From: Littorina saxatilis
Lineage: Eukaryota > Mollusca > Gastropoda > Littorinimorpha > Littorinidae
Direction of reading: 5' to 3'
Assembly: GCF_037325665.1 (NCBI RefSeq)
Contig: NC_090245.1
Span: 104,943,686 to 105,007,685, forward strand
Length of the DNA: 64,000 nucleotides
Positions 48,101-51,400 of the stretch are shown here, piece after piece. The notes under the pieces were generated by a model that was not told where the DNA came from, did no database searches, and saw nothing but the letters and a program-made list of their open reading frames with translations. The position numbers were made by a program, and so were the translations under genes. Position 1 is the stretch's first letter; each line of letters opens with the position of its first letter.

Positions 48101-50153
48101 AACACTAAGGCCTACAAAAAAAATAGGTGTGGTTACGGTAACCCGACCTAGCCTATTTTTAGGGGCCGATCCTATAACTTTTTATTACATTTGTCAAAAA
48201 AAAACAAAAAACAAAAAAAAAACCCGATTGGAAAAAACGCAATGAAAGCGAAAGCGCCCGAGTCGCACACTTATTTCCCTGTCAAGTAGGTTTAATTTGT
48301 ACACATTAGAAAAAAAAGTTAAAAAAAAAAGTGATTGCCTACCTACCTACCCTATTTTTCTTGGCTATGTTACCGTAACCACACCTATTTTTTTTTTCGG
48401 GCCTAAACAGTGTCTGAGAACTAGGTAAGTGTGGGCCTCTGTGGTGAAACACTTTCTCTGTGTGTAAGGGGTGGTAGTGGGGGATAAGGGTTTGGCGGTG
48501 AAGGGTTGAAATGTGTGCATGTGTTAATGTGTGTGTAAGACTGTGTGAATTTGCACATGTACATACGTGGTTGTGTGCATGAGTGTGTGTCTGCTTGTGT
48601 TCGTCTGTGTTTGTGCACATGCAGCGCACTCTATGTATTCAATTCAATAAAACTTTATTGTCTGAATGCAACAAACAGATTTTAGTTTTTTTCTTATGTG
48701 TTTCTACATACCTGCATGGAGGTGAACTCTGCAATGCAGTGTATGCCCCCTCCAAGACAAGCCACCATTTCTTAGCCCTATTCTGGCAATAAAAGGGAAC
48801 AATTGTAAAAGCAGGTTACACCATTTTCAAGGACAGCCTACCACTTTCTCCTGTAGGTAGCGCCCACTCGCCATGAAGACCCAGAGGGCGTTCTTGTTCA
48901 CCTCGTTCACATCTCTAATCTTGTTCTCCATGTCAAAGTGGGACCACACTCTCCCTGTCAGGAAATCTTCAGCACACTGAAAAACAACAACAGTATCATG
49001 AACAGTGAAAACAGTGTGTACAACAAAAATAGTGACAGTATGAACAAAACAAAAAATGGGTATGAAGAACAAATTTTGTAACTGTACAAATAACAAAAAA
49101 AGTACCTAAAACAGCAATGAAAGAGTTTGTGTCTCCTTTAGCGCCCAAAATTTCCTGTAGAAAATATTGCCATGAAAATTTACCGGTACGTAACGAATGG
49201 AGATGAAAAATAATAAAAATCTGAAATAGAATCTGTTCATAACCCCGGTAAATTTACCTCCATTTTAAGACTCCCTCCTGTTCAAGACCAGATTTCCCCA
49301 CATTTTTGGAGGTCTTAAACGGTGGGTTCCGCTGTACTGTAACCCCACAAATTCACCATGAGCGGGGCGGGGACGTAGCTCAGTCGGTAGCGCGCTGGAT
49401 TTGTATCCAGTTGGCCGCTGTCAGCGTGAGTTCGTCCCCACGTTCGGCGAGAGATTTATTTCTCAGAGTCAACTTTGTGTGCAGACTCTCCTCGGTGTCC
49501 GAACACCCCCGTGTGTACACGCAAGCACACTAAACCAAGTGCGCATGAAAAAGATCCTGTAATCCATGTCAGAGTTCGGTGGGTTATAGAAACACGAAAA
49601 TACCCAGCATGCTTCCTCCGAAAACGGCGTATGGCTGCCTAAATGGCGGGGTAAAAAACGGTCATACACGTAAAATTCCACTCGTGCAAAAAACACGAGT
49701 GTACGTGGGAGTTTCAGCCCACGAACGAAGAAGAAGAAGAAGAGAAGAAGACACCATGAGCATTACCTGCCAAAACAAGTAGTCAGCACACAGTCCCTCT
49801 GGTATGCTTTCTCTAGCTGGGCGGACTTTCACTCGGAAGTAGAATGTCAGGTTATTGGTGCCGCACTCAAAATTATGAGCCTCTGGAATCCACTGCTGCA
49901 GACTGTGATCAGCAGCATACAAGCCGAAGAGTGGAATGAATTTAGGTCCGATCTTGTTTTGGCTCTCCTGTGAAAAAAACTTCCCAAGGTTGGCAGTGAG
50001 GTGTTGAGCAGAACGAATGCAAACCTGTTCACAGGTCAAGGGCAAGTGTTCTTGGGGAATGACAAGAGGAGGTGTTGCAAAGATTTGCAAGCCATAAAAT
50101 TGCACGGATATGCCAGGTTTTGAACTGGACAGGCCTGCGTAGGTCTCCGCCAT
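15307..50153 (-). CDS. JAK: JAK-family tyrosine kinase, copy 1 (complete, 20 coding exons)
   Basis: Complete Janus kinase gene. Exon lengths sum to 3984 nt with all phases consistent and no internal stop, giving 1327 residues; animal JAKs are usually about 1130-1200, the excess being mainly around JH2 and the JH2-JH1 linker. Order: FERM (about 1-400), SH2-like (about 415-520), pseudokinase JH2 (about 585-930), linker with a Gln-rich coiled-coil-like stretch (about 932-1015), kinase JH1 (about 1016-1320). JH1 keeps GEGQFGEV, VAVKK (Lys ~1053), the helix C Glu (~1070), DFG (~1178) and a YYY activation loop (~1193-1195), but has HGD instead of HRD (~1151-1153). JH2 lacks HRD and has GDPS for DFG. 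Expected role: receptor-bound kinase that phosphorylates STATs. It forms a tandem pair with copy 2 at 3687. Confidence 0.93.
15780..16135 (-). mobile_element. tRNA-derived SINE-1, intronic, older copy
   Basis: On the minus strand it begins GGGCACAGTGGCATAGTGGA (A-box-like), has a B-box-like GAGTTCAAATCCC, then CCGCCTGGTGGGTTAA and GTGTACACGCAAGCACAAG as in the copies at 26168 and 49364. It sits in the last intron of JAK copy 1, antisense neither to the exons nor spliced into them. Target duplications are not obvious. Confidence 0.8.
16136..16644. other. Last intron of JAK copy 1, GC-richer insert
   Basis: Bases about 16150-16475 are GC-richer than the surroundings and look like another dispersed repeat (ends CGTCAATTACATAC/CGTCAATTGACAC), but I cannot assign a family. 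No gene. Confidence 0.4.
16645..16862 (-). CDS. JAK: JAK copy 1, coding exon 19 (JH1 catalytic and activation loops)
   Basis: Reads [20 protein letters not shown] ... [12 protein letters not shown] ... GIYYYDTKK ... VLPIF(W). HGDLAARN is the catalytic loop: Asp and Asn are kept, but the Arg of HRD is Gly. DFG is intact. Two or three adjacent tyrosines stand where JAKs are autophosphorylated. Acceptor ACTAG, donor TTTTG|GTGAGT. Confidence 0.95.
16960..17242. other. Intron of JAK copy 1, fragments of repeats
   Basis: Contains an AT-rich stretch with TTCTAAAGCGCTGTTCACC and CGCTTTACACACACACA, possibly the worn 3' end of a retroposon. No gene. Confidence 0.3.
17243..17419 (-). mobile_element. 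SINE family B, 5'-truncated copy
   Basis: Carries the family B 3' part (core GTTTTACGTCGTTTTCAACC then ATATCGCGACGGGGAAAGG as read on the plus strand). It is flanked by the 11-bp target duplication GGCTGACATAT (17232-17242 and 17420-17430). The 5' head is absent, as expected for a truncated reverse transcript. Confidence 0.85.
17676..17815 (-). CDS. JAK: JAK copy 1, coding exon 18 (JH1 hinge)
   Basis: Reads (G)[20 protein letters not shown]... ending [24 protein letters not shown] is the hinge and helix D region of a tyrosine kinase. Phase 1 to phase 0. Acceptor TTCCCAG, donor GCCGAG|GTGGAT. Confidence 0.94.
17816..19051. other. Intron of JAK copy 1, nothing recognised
   Basis: A 1.5-kb intron between JH1 exons 17 and 18. 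Frames up to 111 codons have no recognisable content. Confidence 0.5.
19052..19293. repeat. 80-bp tandem repeat, three units
   Basis: Three nearly identical units each containing ACACACATCTTTGACC and AAACGTGAACAAACTAC. The array ends 44 bp from the donor of JAK exon 17 (19337). Confidence 0.9.
19337..19547 (-). CDS. JAK: JAK copy 1, coding exon 17 (JH1 N-lobe)
   Basis: Begins [14 protein letters not shown], completing the glycine loop GEGQFGEV with the end of exon 16. Then [10 protein letters not shown] (ATP-binding Lys), FLKEVLTVF (helix C Glu) and [16 protein letters not shown]. Acceptor TTTGAACAG, donor GTCAAAG|GTGAGC, phase 0 to 1. Confidence 0.95.
19981..20120. repeat. Foldback palindrome
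   Basis: Arms CATGGCTTGCTGTGTCG and CGACACAGCAAGCCATG, continuing into TACCAGATTTACA/TGTAAATCTGGT, pair over more than 40 bp with an inner AACAGCTCGCTTTCGCTCGC tract. Likely a foldback MITE in the intron before exon 17. Confidence 0.85.
20235..20937. mobile_element. MITE with 45-bp inverted ends, split by a hAT-like insertion
   Basis: Ends TCAGGTTTGTATGGGTTGTG and CACAACCCATACAAACCTGA, extending to AATACCCTTG on both sides once the inner element (20285-20762) is set aside. Non-coding. Confidence 0.8.
20285..20762. mobile_element. hAT-like non-autonomous element with 8-bp target duplication
   Basis: Starts CAGGGTTCCTGCAGGGC and ends CTCTGTACGAACCCT. It is flanked by GAGTCAAT on both sides (20277-20284 and 20763-20770): an 8-bp duplication, the length made by hAT transposases. 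Subterminal TTTTCAAGGAC motifs repeat at both ends. Inserted in one terminal repeat of the element at 20235-20937. Confidence 0.85.
21057..21690. mobile_element. TGTGACCCTCCACCAC MITE, copy 2, with nested SINE B
   Basis: Same inverted ends as the element at 7598-7850, in the opposite internal orientation. A SINE of family B (21298-21669) is inserted in its right terminal repeat. Flanks TATACCAAA and AATACCAAA suggest an 8-9 bp target duplication. Confidence 0.85.
21298..21669 (-). mobile_element. SINE family B, full-length copy
   Basis: Flanked by ATTCCGTGG (21289-21297) and ATTCCATGG (21670-21678), one mismatch. Minus strand: 5' head with GGGTTAGGGGGAAG, GATGCTCCCCAGCATGTCG and TAAGAGGCGACTAA; 3' core complementary to TTTAACGTCGTTTTCAACC. 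The head folds as hairpins GATGCT/AGCAT and GTCG/CGAC. Confidence 0.88.
21691..22264. other. Intron of JAK copy 1, nothing recognised
   Basis: AT-rich intron sequence without a gene or clear repeat boundary. Confidence 0.5.
22265..22572 (-). mobile_element. tRNA-derived SINE family C, copy 1
   Basis: Flanked by the 13-bp target duplication TTTGTAAGAGTGT (22252-22264 and 22573-22585). Minus strand: CGGTTGGCCTAGTGGTAAGG (A box), GGGTTCGAACCCCGGCC (B box), and at the 3' end the core complementary to GCTTAACGCCCAGCCGACC with a CAAAC tail. A plus-strand copy lies at 61297-61605. Confidence 0.92.
22640..24400 (+). mobile_element. L2/CR1-like LINE, 5'-truncated, with a nested LINE
   Basis: Encodes the C-terminal part of a non-LTR reverse transcriptase: [78 protein letters not shown], and after the nested insertion [19 protein letters not shown] and GTFKSRLR. 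The 5' part including the catalytic YADD motif is missing. The 3' end carries AGAACTGTACCCACGG, TATATAAG and then ATTG/TTGG repeats, the tail also found on the SINEs at 27836 and 61013. The insertion at 23262-23916 interrupts it. It lies in the intron between JAK exons 16 and 17. Confidence 0.85.
23262..23916 (+). mobile_element. RNase H-bearing LINE, 5'-truncated, inserted in the L2-like LINE
   Basis: Flanked by the 12-bp target duplication GTACACCCAGCC (23250-23261 and 23917-23928), ending in an AAG-repeat tail. It encodes an RNase H domain ([33 protein letters not shown]) followed by a cysteine motif [20 protein letters not shown], as in I/Nimb-type LINEs. The clade is inference. The reverse transcriptase is absent. 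Confidence 0.9.
24394..24478. repeat. TTGG and GT microsatellites
   Basis: (TTGG)n at about 24396-24434 and (GT)n to 24462 continue the 3' tail of the L2-like LINE and lie 16 bp from the donor of JAK exon 16. Confidence 0.9.
24494..24609 (-). CDS. JAK: JAK copy 1, coding exon 16 (linker to JH1 glycine loop)
   Basis: 116 nt, phase 1 to 0, reading (D)[20 protein letters not shown] ... [11 protein letters not shown]. The last residues KLGE join exon 17 to give KLGEGQFGEV. Acceptor CTTCCATCAG, donor GGAGAG|GTAAGC. Confidence 0.9.
24610..26167. repeat. Intron with diverged repeats
   Basis: Bases about 24950-25270 and 25420-25940 share order and wording (GACCAAAA--AATT-TTGAAGCGA, ACAGCCG, GGGTGGTGCCxTGC, AGTGTCATTCTT-AGAATAA) and so are two diverged copies of one dispersed repeat. 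Short motifs GAGTTATTTC-AATATG recur near 24650, 24790 and 24920. No gene. Confidence 0.55.
26168..26522 (+). mobile_element. tRNA-derived SINE-1, full-length copy
   Basis: Flanked by the target duplication ATTGTTCTTTC (26157-26167 and 26524-26534). Head CGCAGTGGCGTGGTGGTCAG (A box) and GAGTTCGAATCCC (B box), then CCGCCTGGTGGGTAA, GTGTACACGCAAGCAC, ATCCATGTCAGAGTTCGGTG and a GAAGAAGAAG tail. Confidence 0.93.
26523..26884. other. Intron of JAK copy 1, nothing recognised
   Basis: No frame or repeat boundary recognised. Confidence 0.5.
26885..27767. mobile_element. hAT-like non-autonomous element
   Basis: Begins CAGGGTCCCCACTGG and ends CTGTACGAACCCTG, with subterminal TCCATGACTTTCCATGA repeated at both ends. 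Flanks share ACCATG. The right terminus matches that of the hAT-like element at 20285-20762. A G-run lies at about 27571-27589. A 66-codon minus frame inside has no recognisable domain. Confidence 0.75.
27836..28117 (+). mobile_element. SINE with L2-like LINE tail, copy 1
   Basis: The 3' end CTAGAACTGTACCCACGGAA, TATGCGCGATATAAG and (ATTG)n matches the 3' end of the LINE at 22640-24400, so it was probably mobilised by that LINE. A 5'-truncated copy is at 61013-61128. The 5' part (GTGTGCACGTTAAAGATCCC) is not clearly tRNA-like. Confidence 0.75.
28280..28432 (-). CDS. JAK: JAK copy 1, coding exon 15 (JH2-JH1 linker)
   Basis: 153 nt, phase 1 to 1. Reads (V)[18 protein letters not shown]... [19 protein letters not shown], a heptad-rich, Gln-rich stretch likely helical. 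Acceptor TGTACTTGCAG, donor CACAAG|GTTGTA. It is supported by exact phase agreement with exons 14 and 16 rather than by homology, since JAK linkers are poorly conserved. Part of the unusual length of this JAK lies here. Confidence 0.75.
29181..29230. repeat. Poly-C tract
   Basis: About 23 consecutive C residues at 29207-29229. Further C runs occur at about 30627 and 31176. These are within the 7.4-kb element. Confidence 0.9.
33986..34672 (-). pseudogene. Uncharacterised Ser/Pro-rich frame in the 7.4-kb element
   Basis: 228-codon frame with a very basic start ([13 protein letters not shown]), a short helical-looking part ([20 protein letters not shown]) and a long Ser/Gly/Pro/Thr-rich region, parts of which recur just downstream. 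The composition recalls first frames (Gag-like) of retroelements, but I recognise no signature. Treated as part of a broken element. Confidence 0.35.
34720..35700. repeat. Tandem array of ~190-bp units inside the 7.4-kb element
   Basis: Four to five diverged units, each with AAATGGCGGCAC, a GATAAGTCAcTAGAC block, CTGCTCAGC/GGG, and a small palindrome CTCCGTAAGACGGAG. The array abuts the right terminal inverted repeat. Confidence 0.85.
36110..36160. repeat. CCAG and GT microsatellites
   Basis: (CCAG)n about 36101-36128 followed by (GT)n to 36157, about 120 bp from the donor of JAK exon 14. Confidence 0.9.
36280..36486 (-). CDS. JAK: JAK copy 1, coding exon 14 (end of JH2)
   Basis: Reads (G)[20 protein letters not shown]... 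[30 protein letters not shown]-x-EDPHQRP is the C-lobe landmark of the pseudokinase. Acceptor CTGTGACAG, donor TTGATG|GTATGA. The first 25 residues are an insertion-like low-complexity part. Confidence 0.9.
36553..37115. other. Intron of JAK copy 1
   Basis: A short GA tract (36551-36582) and an A run (36813-36828). Nothing else recognised. Confidence 0.5.
37116..37457. repeat. AAGAGTTTGATTTCCCAACGAGAG tandem array at a splice donor
   Basis: About 14 units of 20-27 bp, running right up to the donor of JAK exon 13 (37458). Units end in TTGATTTCCCAACGAGA, and the sequence over the real donor (TTGATTTCCCACCCTG) is a variant of the same word, so the array seems to have grown from the splice site outwards. 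Confidence 0.92.
37458..37656 (-). CDS. JAK: JAK copy 1, coding exon 13 (JH2, helix F region with insert)
   Basis: Reads [20 protein letters not shown]... [20 protein letters not shown]... [16 protein letters not shown] fits the kinase C-lobe after the W-E-M element of exon 12. The remainder has no JAK counterpart that I recognise and lengthens JH2. Acceptor TTTTTCCAG; donor CAGG|GTGGGA, phase 0 to 1. Confidence 0.85.
37685..38177 (-). mobile_element. SINE family D (family B core, different head)
   Basis: Flanked by the 10-bp target duplication TCTTTTTACT (37675-37684 and 38178-38187). The 3' two thirds match family B; the 5' head (38040-38177, minus strand) is unrelated to it and folds into several hairpins: CCTTCTCT/AGAGAAGG, CCCCC/GGGGG, GCATC/GATGC and GCGCC/GGCGC. 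Confidence 0.88.
38410..38575 (-). CDS. JAK: JAK copy 1, coding exon 12 (JH2, APE region)
   Basis: Reads (R)[18 protein letters not shown]... [20 protein letters not shown]... PSAFK. LAPERW and [11 protein letters not shown] are the P+1 loop and helix F of the pseudokinase. Acceptor TAATTTCAG, donor TTCAAG|GTTAGC, phase 2 to 0. Confidence 0.94.
38576..39095. other. Intron of JAK copy 1, nothing recognised
   Basis: AT-rich intron sequence without repeats that I can delimit. Confidence 0.5.
39096..39247 (-). CDS. JAK: JAK copy 1, coding exon 11 (JH2 pseudo-catalytic loop)
   Basis: Reads [20 protein letters not shown]... [14 protein letters not shown]. The catalytic HRD..N is replaced by YGK..K and DFG by GDPS, as expected of the regulatory pseudokinase (vertebrate JH2: HGN..K and DPG). 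Acceptor TTTCCAG, donor AAAAAG|GTGAGA. Confidence 0.93.
39572..40141 (+). mobile_element. Family Y Helentron-like element, copy 1
   Basis: Starts ACAAGAAGAGCAAACGCTC (mini-hairpin GAGC/GCTC) with the subterminal motif GAGTCACTT. Ends with a GGCC-rich tandem tract (40048-40092) and the hairpin GAGTCACTT-TTTCTC-AAGTGACTC. Almost identical to 61729-62286. A 108-codon frame common to both copies has no domain and is unlikely to be translated. Lies in the intron between JAK exons 10 and 11. Confidence 0.8.
40181..40408 (-). CDS. JAK: JAK copy 1, coding exon 10 (JH2 N-lobe to hinge)
   Basis: 228 nt, phase 0. Reads [20 protein letters not shown]... [20 protein letters not shown]... [25 protein letters not shown] is the hinge and helix D region. 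The acceptor TTTTGTTCAG is preferred over a closer CAG because it keeps the frame from exon 9. Confidence 0.9.
40870..41035. mobile_element. CATGGGTGCAAC MITE
   Basis: Inverted ends CATGGGTGCAAC and GTTGCACCCATG, with inner repeats of AAAAACCGGC. Non-coding, about 160 bp. Confidence 0.65.
41040..41161. mobile_element. CCCCCCTTTTAAGAC foldback MITE, copy 4
   Basis: Ends TACAGTAGAACGGCC and GGGGGGTTCCACTGTA with inner AAGACTCCCTCCTTTTTAAG. Intron between JAK exons 9 and 10. Confidence 0.82.
41287..41627 (-). mobile_element. Family W Helentron-like element
   Basis: Minus strand: starts ACAAGAAATTCCTCCGAGG (mini-hairpin TTCCT/AGGAA) and has the subterminal motif ACACCCCCG. It ends with a CA-type microsatellite and a hairpin ACACCCC-TATACC-GGGGGTGT. 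An inner palindrome GGTCAAAGGGAAATAACC spans about 41528-41592. Shares with family X the phrase GATCGGTCC just before the microsatellite. Confidence 0.7.
41748..41848 (-). CDS. JAK: JAK copy 1, coding exon 9 (JH2 glycine loop)
   Basis: 101 nt. Reads (A)[41 protein letters not shown] is the degenerate glycine loop and AILKKV holds the N-lobe lysine. Acceptor CATTTCAG, donor CATGAG|GTGAGC. Confidence 0.92.
42165..42445. mobile_element. Probable hAT-like MITE (CAGGGTAGGATCAAGGGG ends)
   Basis: Left CAGGGTAGGATCAAGGGGG and right CCCCCCTCCTAGATCCGCCCCT are inverted. A G-run and a (T)n tract lie inside. A clean target duplication is not visible. Confidence 0.55.
42539..42715 (-). CDS. JAK: JAK copy 1, coding exon 8 (SH2-JH2 linker)
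   Basis: 177 nt, phase 1 to 1. Reads (E)[24 protein letters not shown]... [14 protein letters not shown]. An acidic, Tyr-rich segment (SEYYYSYAG) that could be phosphorylated, between the SH2-like domain and the pseudokinase. Acceptor GCCAACAG, donor ATGATAG|GTGAGC. Confidence 0.88.
42814..43093. repeat. Three tandem 93-bp palindromic units
   Basis: Each unit: TTAAATAACATATTCTTAC, a palindrome CCGAATCACAT...ATGTGATTCGG, then GTAAGTATATTAATTAAATG and a shared tail. The palindrome loop is inverted in unit 1 (ACTGCTA) relative to units 2 and 3 (TAGCAGT). The outer words also occur at the ends of the 7.4-kb element at 28556-35998. Confidence 0.92.
43094..43791. other. Intron of JAK copy 1, nothing recognised
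   Basis: No supported feature between the palindromic array and exon 7. Confidence 0.5.
43792..44117 (-). CDS. JAK: JAK copy 1, coding exon 7 (SH2-like domain)
   Basis: 326 nt. Reads (D)[29 protein letters not shown]... through ...[17 protein letters not shown], split here for length. The fold position of the SH2 domain in JAKs follows DLHCFGP. The FLVR strand reads FYMLYQD, so the phosphotyrosine-binding Arg is absent, as in a receptor-scaffolding SH2-like domain. The acceptor CTGCAGAG is chosen by frame; donor CCCAAAG|GTGAGG. Confidence 0.88.
44210..44871. mobile_element. TACCATACTTTCGGGACTATA transposon-like element with nested MITE
   Basis: Inverted ends TACCATACTTTCGGGACTAT and ATAGTCCCAAAAATATGGTA. 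A second MITE (44370-44551) is inserted in it. No transposase frame. Confidence 0.85.
44370..44551. mobile_element. ACAGTGGTACCTG MITE, nested
   Basis: Ends TACAGTGGTACCTG and CAGGTACCACTGTA, with inner repeats of AGGACAC/GTGTCCTTT. The TA edges suggest a Tc1/mariner-type target. Lies inside 44210-44871. Confidence 0.88.
45222..45433. mobile_element. CCCCCCTTTTAAGAC foldback MITE, copy 5
   Basis: Contains GGTCTTAAAAAGGAGGGAG and two successive copies of GGTCTTAAAAGGGAGGAAG, ending 15 bp from the donor of JAK exon 6 (45449). The left end (CCAGTCAAACCCCC) is worn. Confidence 0.75.
45449..45609 (-). CDS. JAK: JAK copy 1, coding exon 6 (FERM end to SH2 start)
   Basis: 161 nt, phase 0 to 2. Reads [20 protein letters not shown]... 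[22 protein letters not shown](D). [12 protein letters not shown] is the last FERM helix and DLHCFGP is the JAK hallmark just before the SH2-like domain. Acceptor ATGCTGCAG, donor CACAGA|GTGAGT. Confidence 0.92.
45610..46120. other. Intron of JAK copy 1, nothing recognised
   Basis: No frame or repeat recognised. Confidence 0.5.
46121..46237 (-). CDS. JAK: JAK copy 1, coding exon 5 (FERM)
   Basis: 117 nt, phase 0. Reads [20 protein letters not shown] ... [17 protein letters not shown]3 (PH-like) lobe strands. Acceptor CATTTCAG, donor CCAATG|GTAGGA. Confidence 0.88.
46318..46480. repeat. TG microsatellite
   Basis: Imperfect (TG)n between exons 4 and 5. Cys/Val-rich and His/Thr-rich frames here are artefacts. 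Confidence 0.92.
46585..46673 (-). CDS. JAK: JAK copy 1, coding exon 4 (FERM)
   Basis: 89 nt, phase 1 to 0. Reads (E)[29 protein letters not shown]. Acceptor TGTTTGCAG, donor AACAAG|GTAATG. Identified by frame and position within the FERM F3 lobe. Confidence 0.85.
46900..47090. repeat. TG microsatellite
   Basis: Imperfect (TG)n ending close to the donor of exon 3. Reading frames through it are not genes. Confidence 0.92.
47105..47453 (-). CDS. JAK: JAK copy 1, coding exon 3 (FERM)
   Basis: 349 nt, phase 0 to 1. Reads [20 protein letters not shown]... [35 protein letters not shown]... [15 protein letters not shown]. Counterpart of copy 2 exon at 503-866. Acceptor CATGTACAG, donor AATGGAG|GTAGGT. 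Confidence 0.93.
47881..48412. mobile_element. Foldback element interrupted by a MITE
   Basis: Arms of about 95 bp: CACTGTTTAGTGTTATCTGG ... and ... CCAGATAACACTA-AACAGTG, enclosing GCCAAAGATGAGACA/TGTCTCATCTTTGGC. The MITE 48108-48403 splits the right arm at TA. Lies in the intron between exons 2 and 3. Confidence 0.9.
48108..48403. mobile_element. GGTGTGGTTACGGTAAC MITE, copy 3, with TA target duplication
   Basis: Inserted in the right arm of the foldback element. The mirror left arm (TTTAGTGTTATC) shows the intact target, so the duplicated bases are TA (48106-48107 and 48404-48405). This fixes the ends of the whole family as AGGCC... and ...GGCC. Confidence 0.92.
48842..48976 (-). CDS. 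JAK: JAK copy 1, coding exon 2 (FERM)
   Basis: 135 nt, phase 0. Reads [20 protein letters not shown]... [19 protein letters not shown]. Counterpart of 1700-1837 in copy 2. Acceptor GTTTTTCAG, donor AAAGTG|GTAGGC. Confidence 0.93.
49235..49336. mobile_element. CCCCCCTTTTAAGAC foldback MITE, copy 6
   Basis: Shortened copy: ATTTACCTCCATTTTAAGAC, CTCCCTCC and GGAGGTCTTAAACGGTGGGTTCCGCTGTA. Intron between exons 1 and 2 of JAK copy 1. Confidence 0.7.
49364..49751 (+). mobile_element. tRNA-derived SINE-1, full-length, next to a JAK splice donor
   Basis: Target duplication CACCATGAGC at 49354-49363 and 49752-49761. Head GACGTAGCTCAGTCGGTAGC (A box) and GTGAGTTCGTCCCC (B box), body ending in GAAGAAGAAGAAG. 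It lies antisense to JAK copy 1, starting 16 nt into the first coding intron. Confidence 0.95.
49767..50153 (-). CDS. JAK: JAK copy 1, first coding exon (FERM start)
   Basis: 129 codons, [20 protein letters not shown]... to ...[15 protein letters not shown]. The start was chosen because it aligns exactly with the ATG of copy 2 and because an acceptor (ATACTTCCAG) lies 13 nt upstream, so upstream in-frame Met codons fall in an intron. Donor TTGGCAG|GTAATG. Confidence 0.93.
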
Positions 50154-50166
50154 GTTACTCTCCCTC

Positions 50167-51288
50167 TGGAAGTATACACAAGAATCCATTAAACTTACAT
50201 AATCATGGTGGCTTTGCAACTTGAAACCATTAGCAAAAAACTGCAAGGCCCTGTTGCTTAAACCTCAGAATAAGAACAGATGTATAGTGTACAAATGCAG
50301 ACCACGTCTCTAATTAGCAATATTTCATTCTCTCAATAAGTTAATTATTTCTTTAACACAGAACATTTCTCTTTTTTCTTTTTTAAATAACGCATTCTAC
50401 TCCAAGATACCAGTGCTTTGCAACGTACACCTTTAGTTCATCTCAGAGCTTGTAGTTTAGAAGAAGATGAAAGTTTGTTCAGACGGAACTATAGTCAGCA
50501 TGTATTTTTGGTTAAGAATCATTTTGCATAGATTCTACAAAAGGATGGAAGACCAGCCCCACCTCCAGACAGCTCCCCATCATGTTGATGACACAGCTGC
50601 AGTCTCCTCACTCCAGAACCAGTCGGTTACCTTCATAACACAGAAATTATGGTACAAGATGCTGACATGATCAAATTCAACCATTTCTATCTGCTACGTA
50701 CTGGCAACCCTCCAATTCGCGTTTTGCCAATGGGCAATGCTAAGGTAACCTTAATACTTGAGGTTTAATGCAAATATTGGTAACAAAATGGTCACATTTA
50801 TTTGTAACTTCATCAATAAAGACAATATAGCTACATGGATTGTACGACACAGAGAAACCAGAACTGAGGTGTATTCCCAAAGGTGAAGTTAGTCCGACTA
50901 AAACTCAGAGGACATTCCCTCAAGCTTGAGAAACCTTCATGTTTTTTTGTAATTTTTTTTATTCAAGAAACCTTCATGTTGACTGAACATTCGGCAAAAC
51001 TTCTTCAGCAGTCATATGGTAAACCTGACACAAGAACAGTTTACTAATGTCTGATGAAACAACATACGAATCAAGCCCTATTGCACTGAACATCTTTACG
51101 TCGTCAATTACACCACAAAACATAGGTATTTTTTGCAGAGCTCTGTGTTGCTGACATCTAGGTCTAAAATCTAAAATATGAACCTCACGTTTCGAATATC
51201 CACACTTCCGTCTGCACACACTTATAATTGATTCAATAACGAATCTTAACACGCGTTGTTCAGGCCAAGCGGACAGCCAAACACTTAC
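50167..51288. other. Probable 5'UTR intron of JAK copy 1
   Basis: No coding features. A candidate donor CTTGTG|GTAAGT on the minus strand at 51288 could end the non-coding first exon, spliced to the acceptor at about 50167. Confidence 0.3.
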
Positions 51289-51400
51289 CACAAGTTTATC
51301 TACGTGTTACTTTTGTGAAAAGGTAATCGGTTCGACAGAAGAAATTTCAAGGAAATGTGTACCGGAAATCCGTAACATATATTTCTCAGAAATCCGAAAA
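51289..51400 (-). promoter_or_regulatory. Possible first (non-coding) exon and promoter of JAK copy 1
   Basis: Minus-strand sequence ending CTTGTG|GTAAGTG gives a consensus donor about 1.1 kb upstream of the coding start. A TTCAAGGAA (51346-51354), which fits the STAT consensus TTC-N3-GAA, lies in it, and TTCCGGAA occurs at 51830-51837. No TATA box. All of this is suggestive only. Confidence 0.2.

Noticed and set aside
49370-49445. A tRNA gene (A and B boxes, anticodon-like arm)
   Set aside because: It is the head of a SINE: the same tRNA-like part is followed by a constant body, a GAA tail and target duplications. The heads at 26168, 22265 and 61297 were treated likewise.
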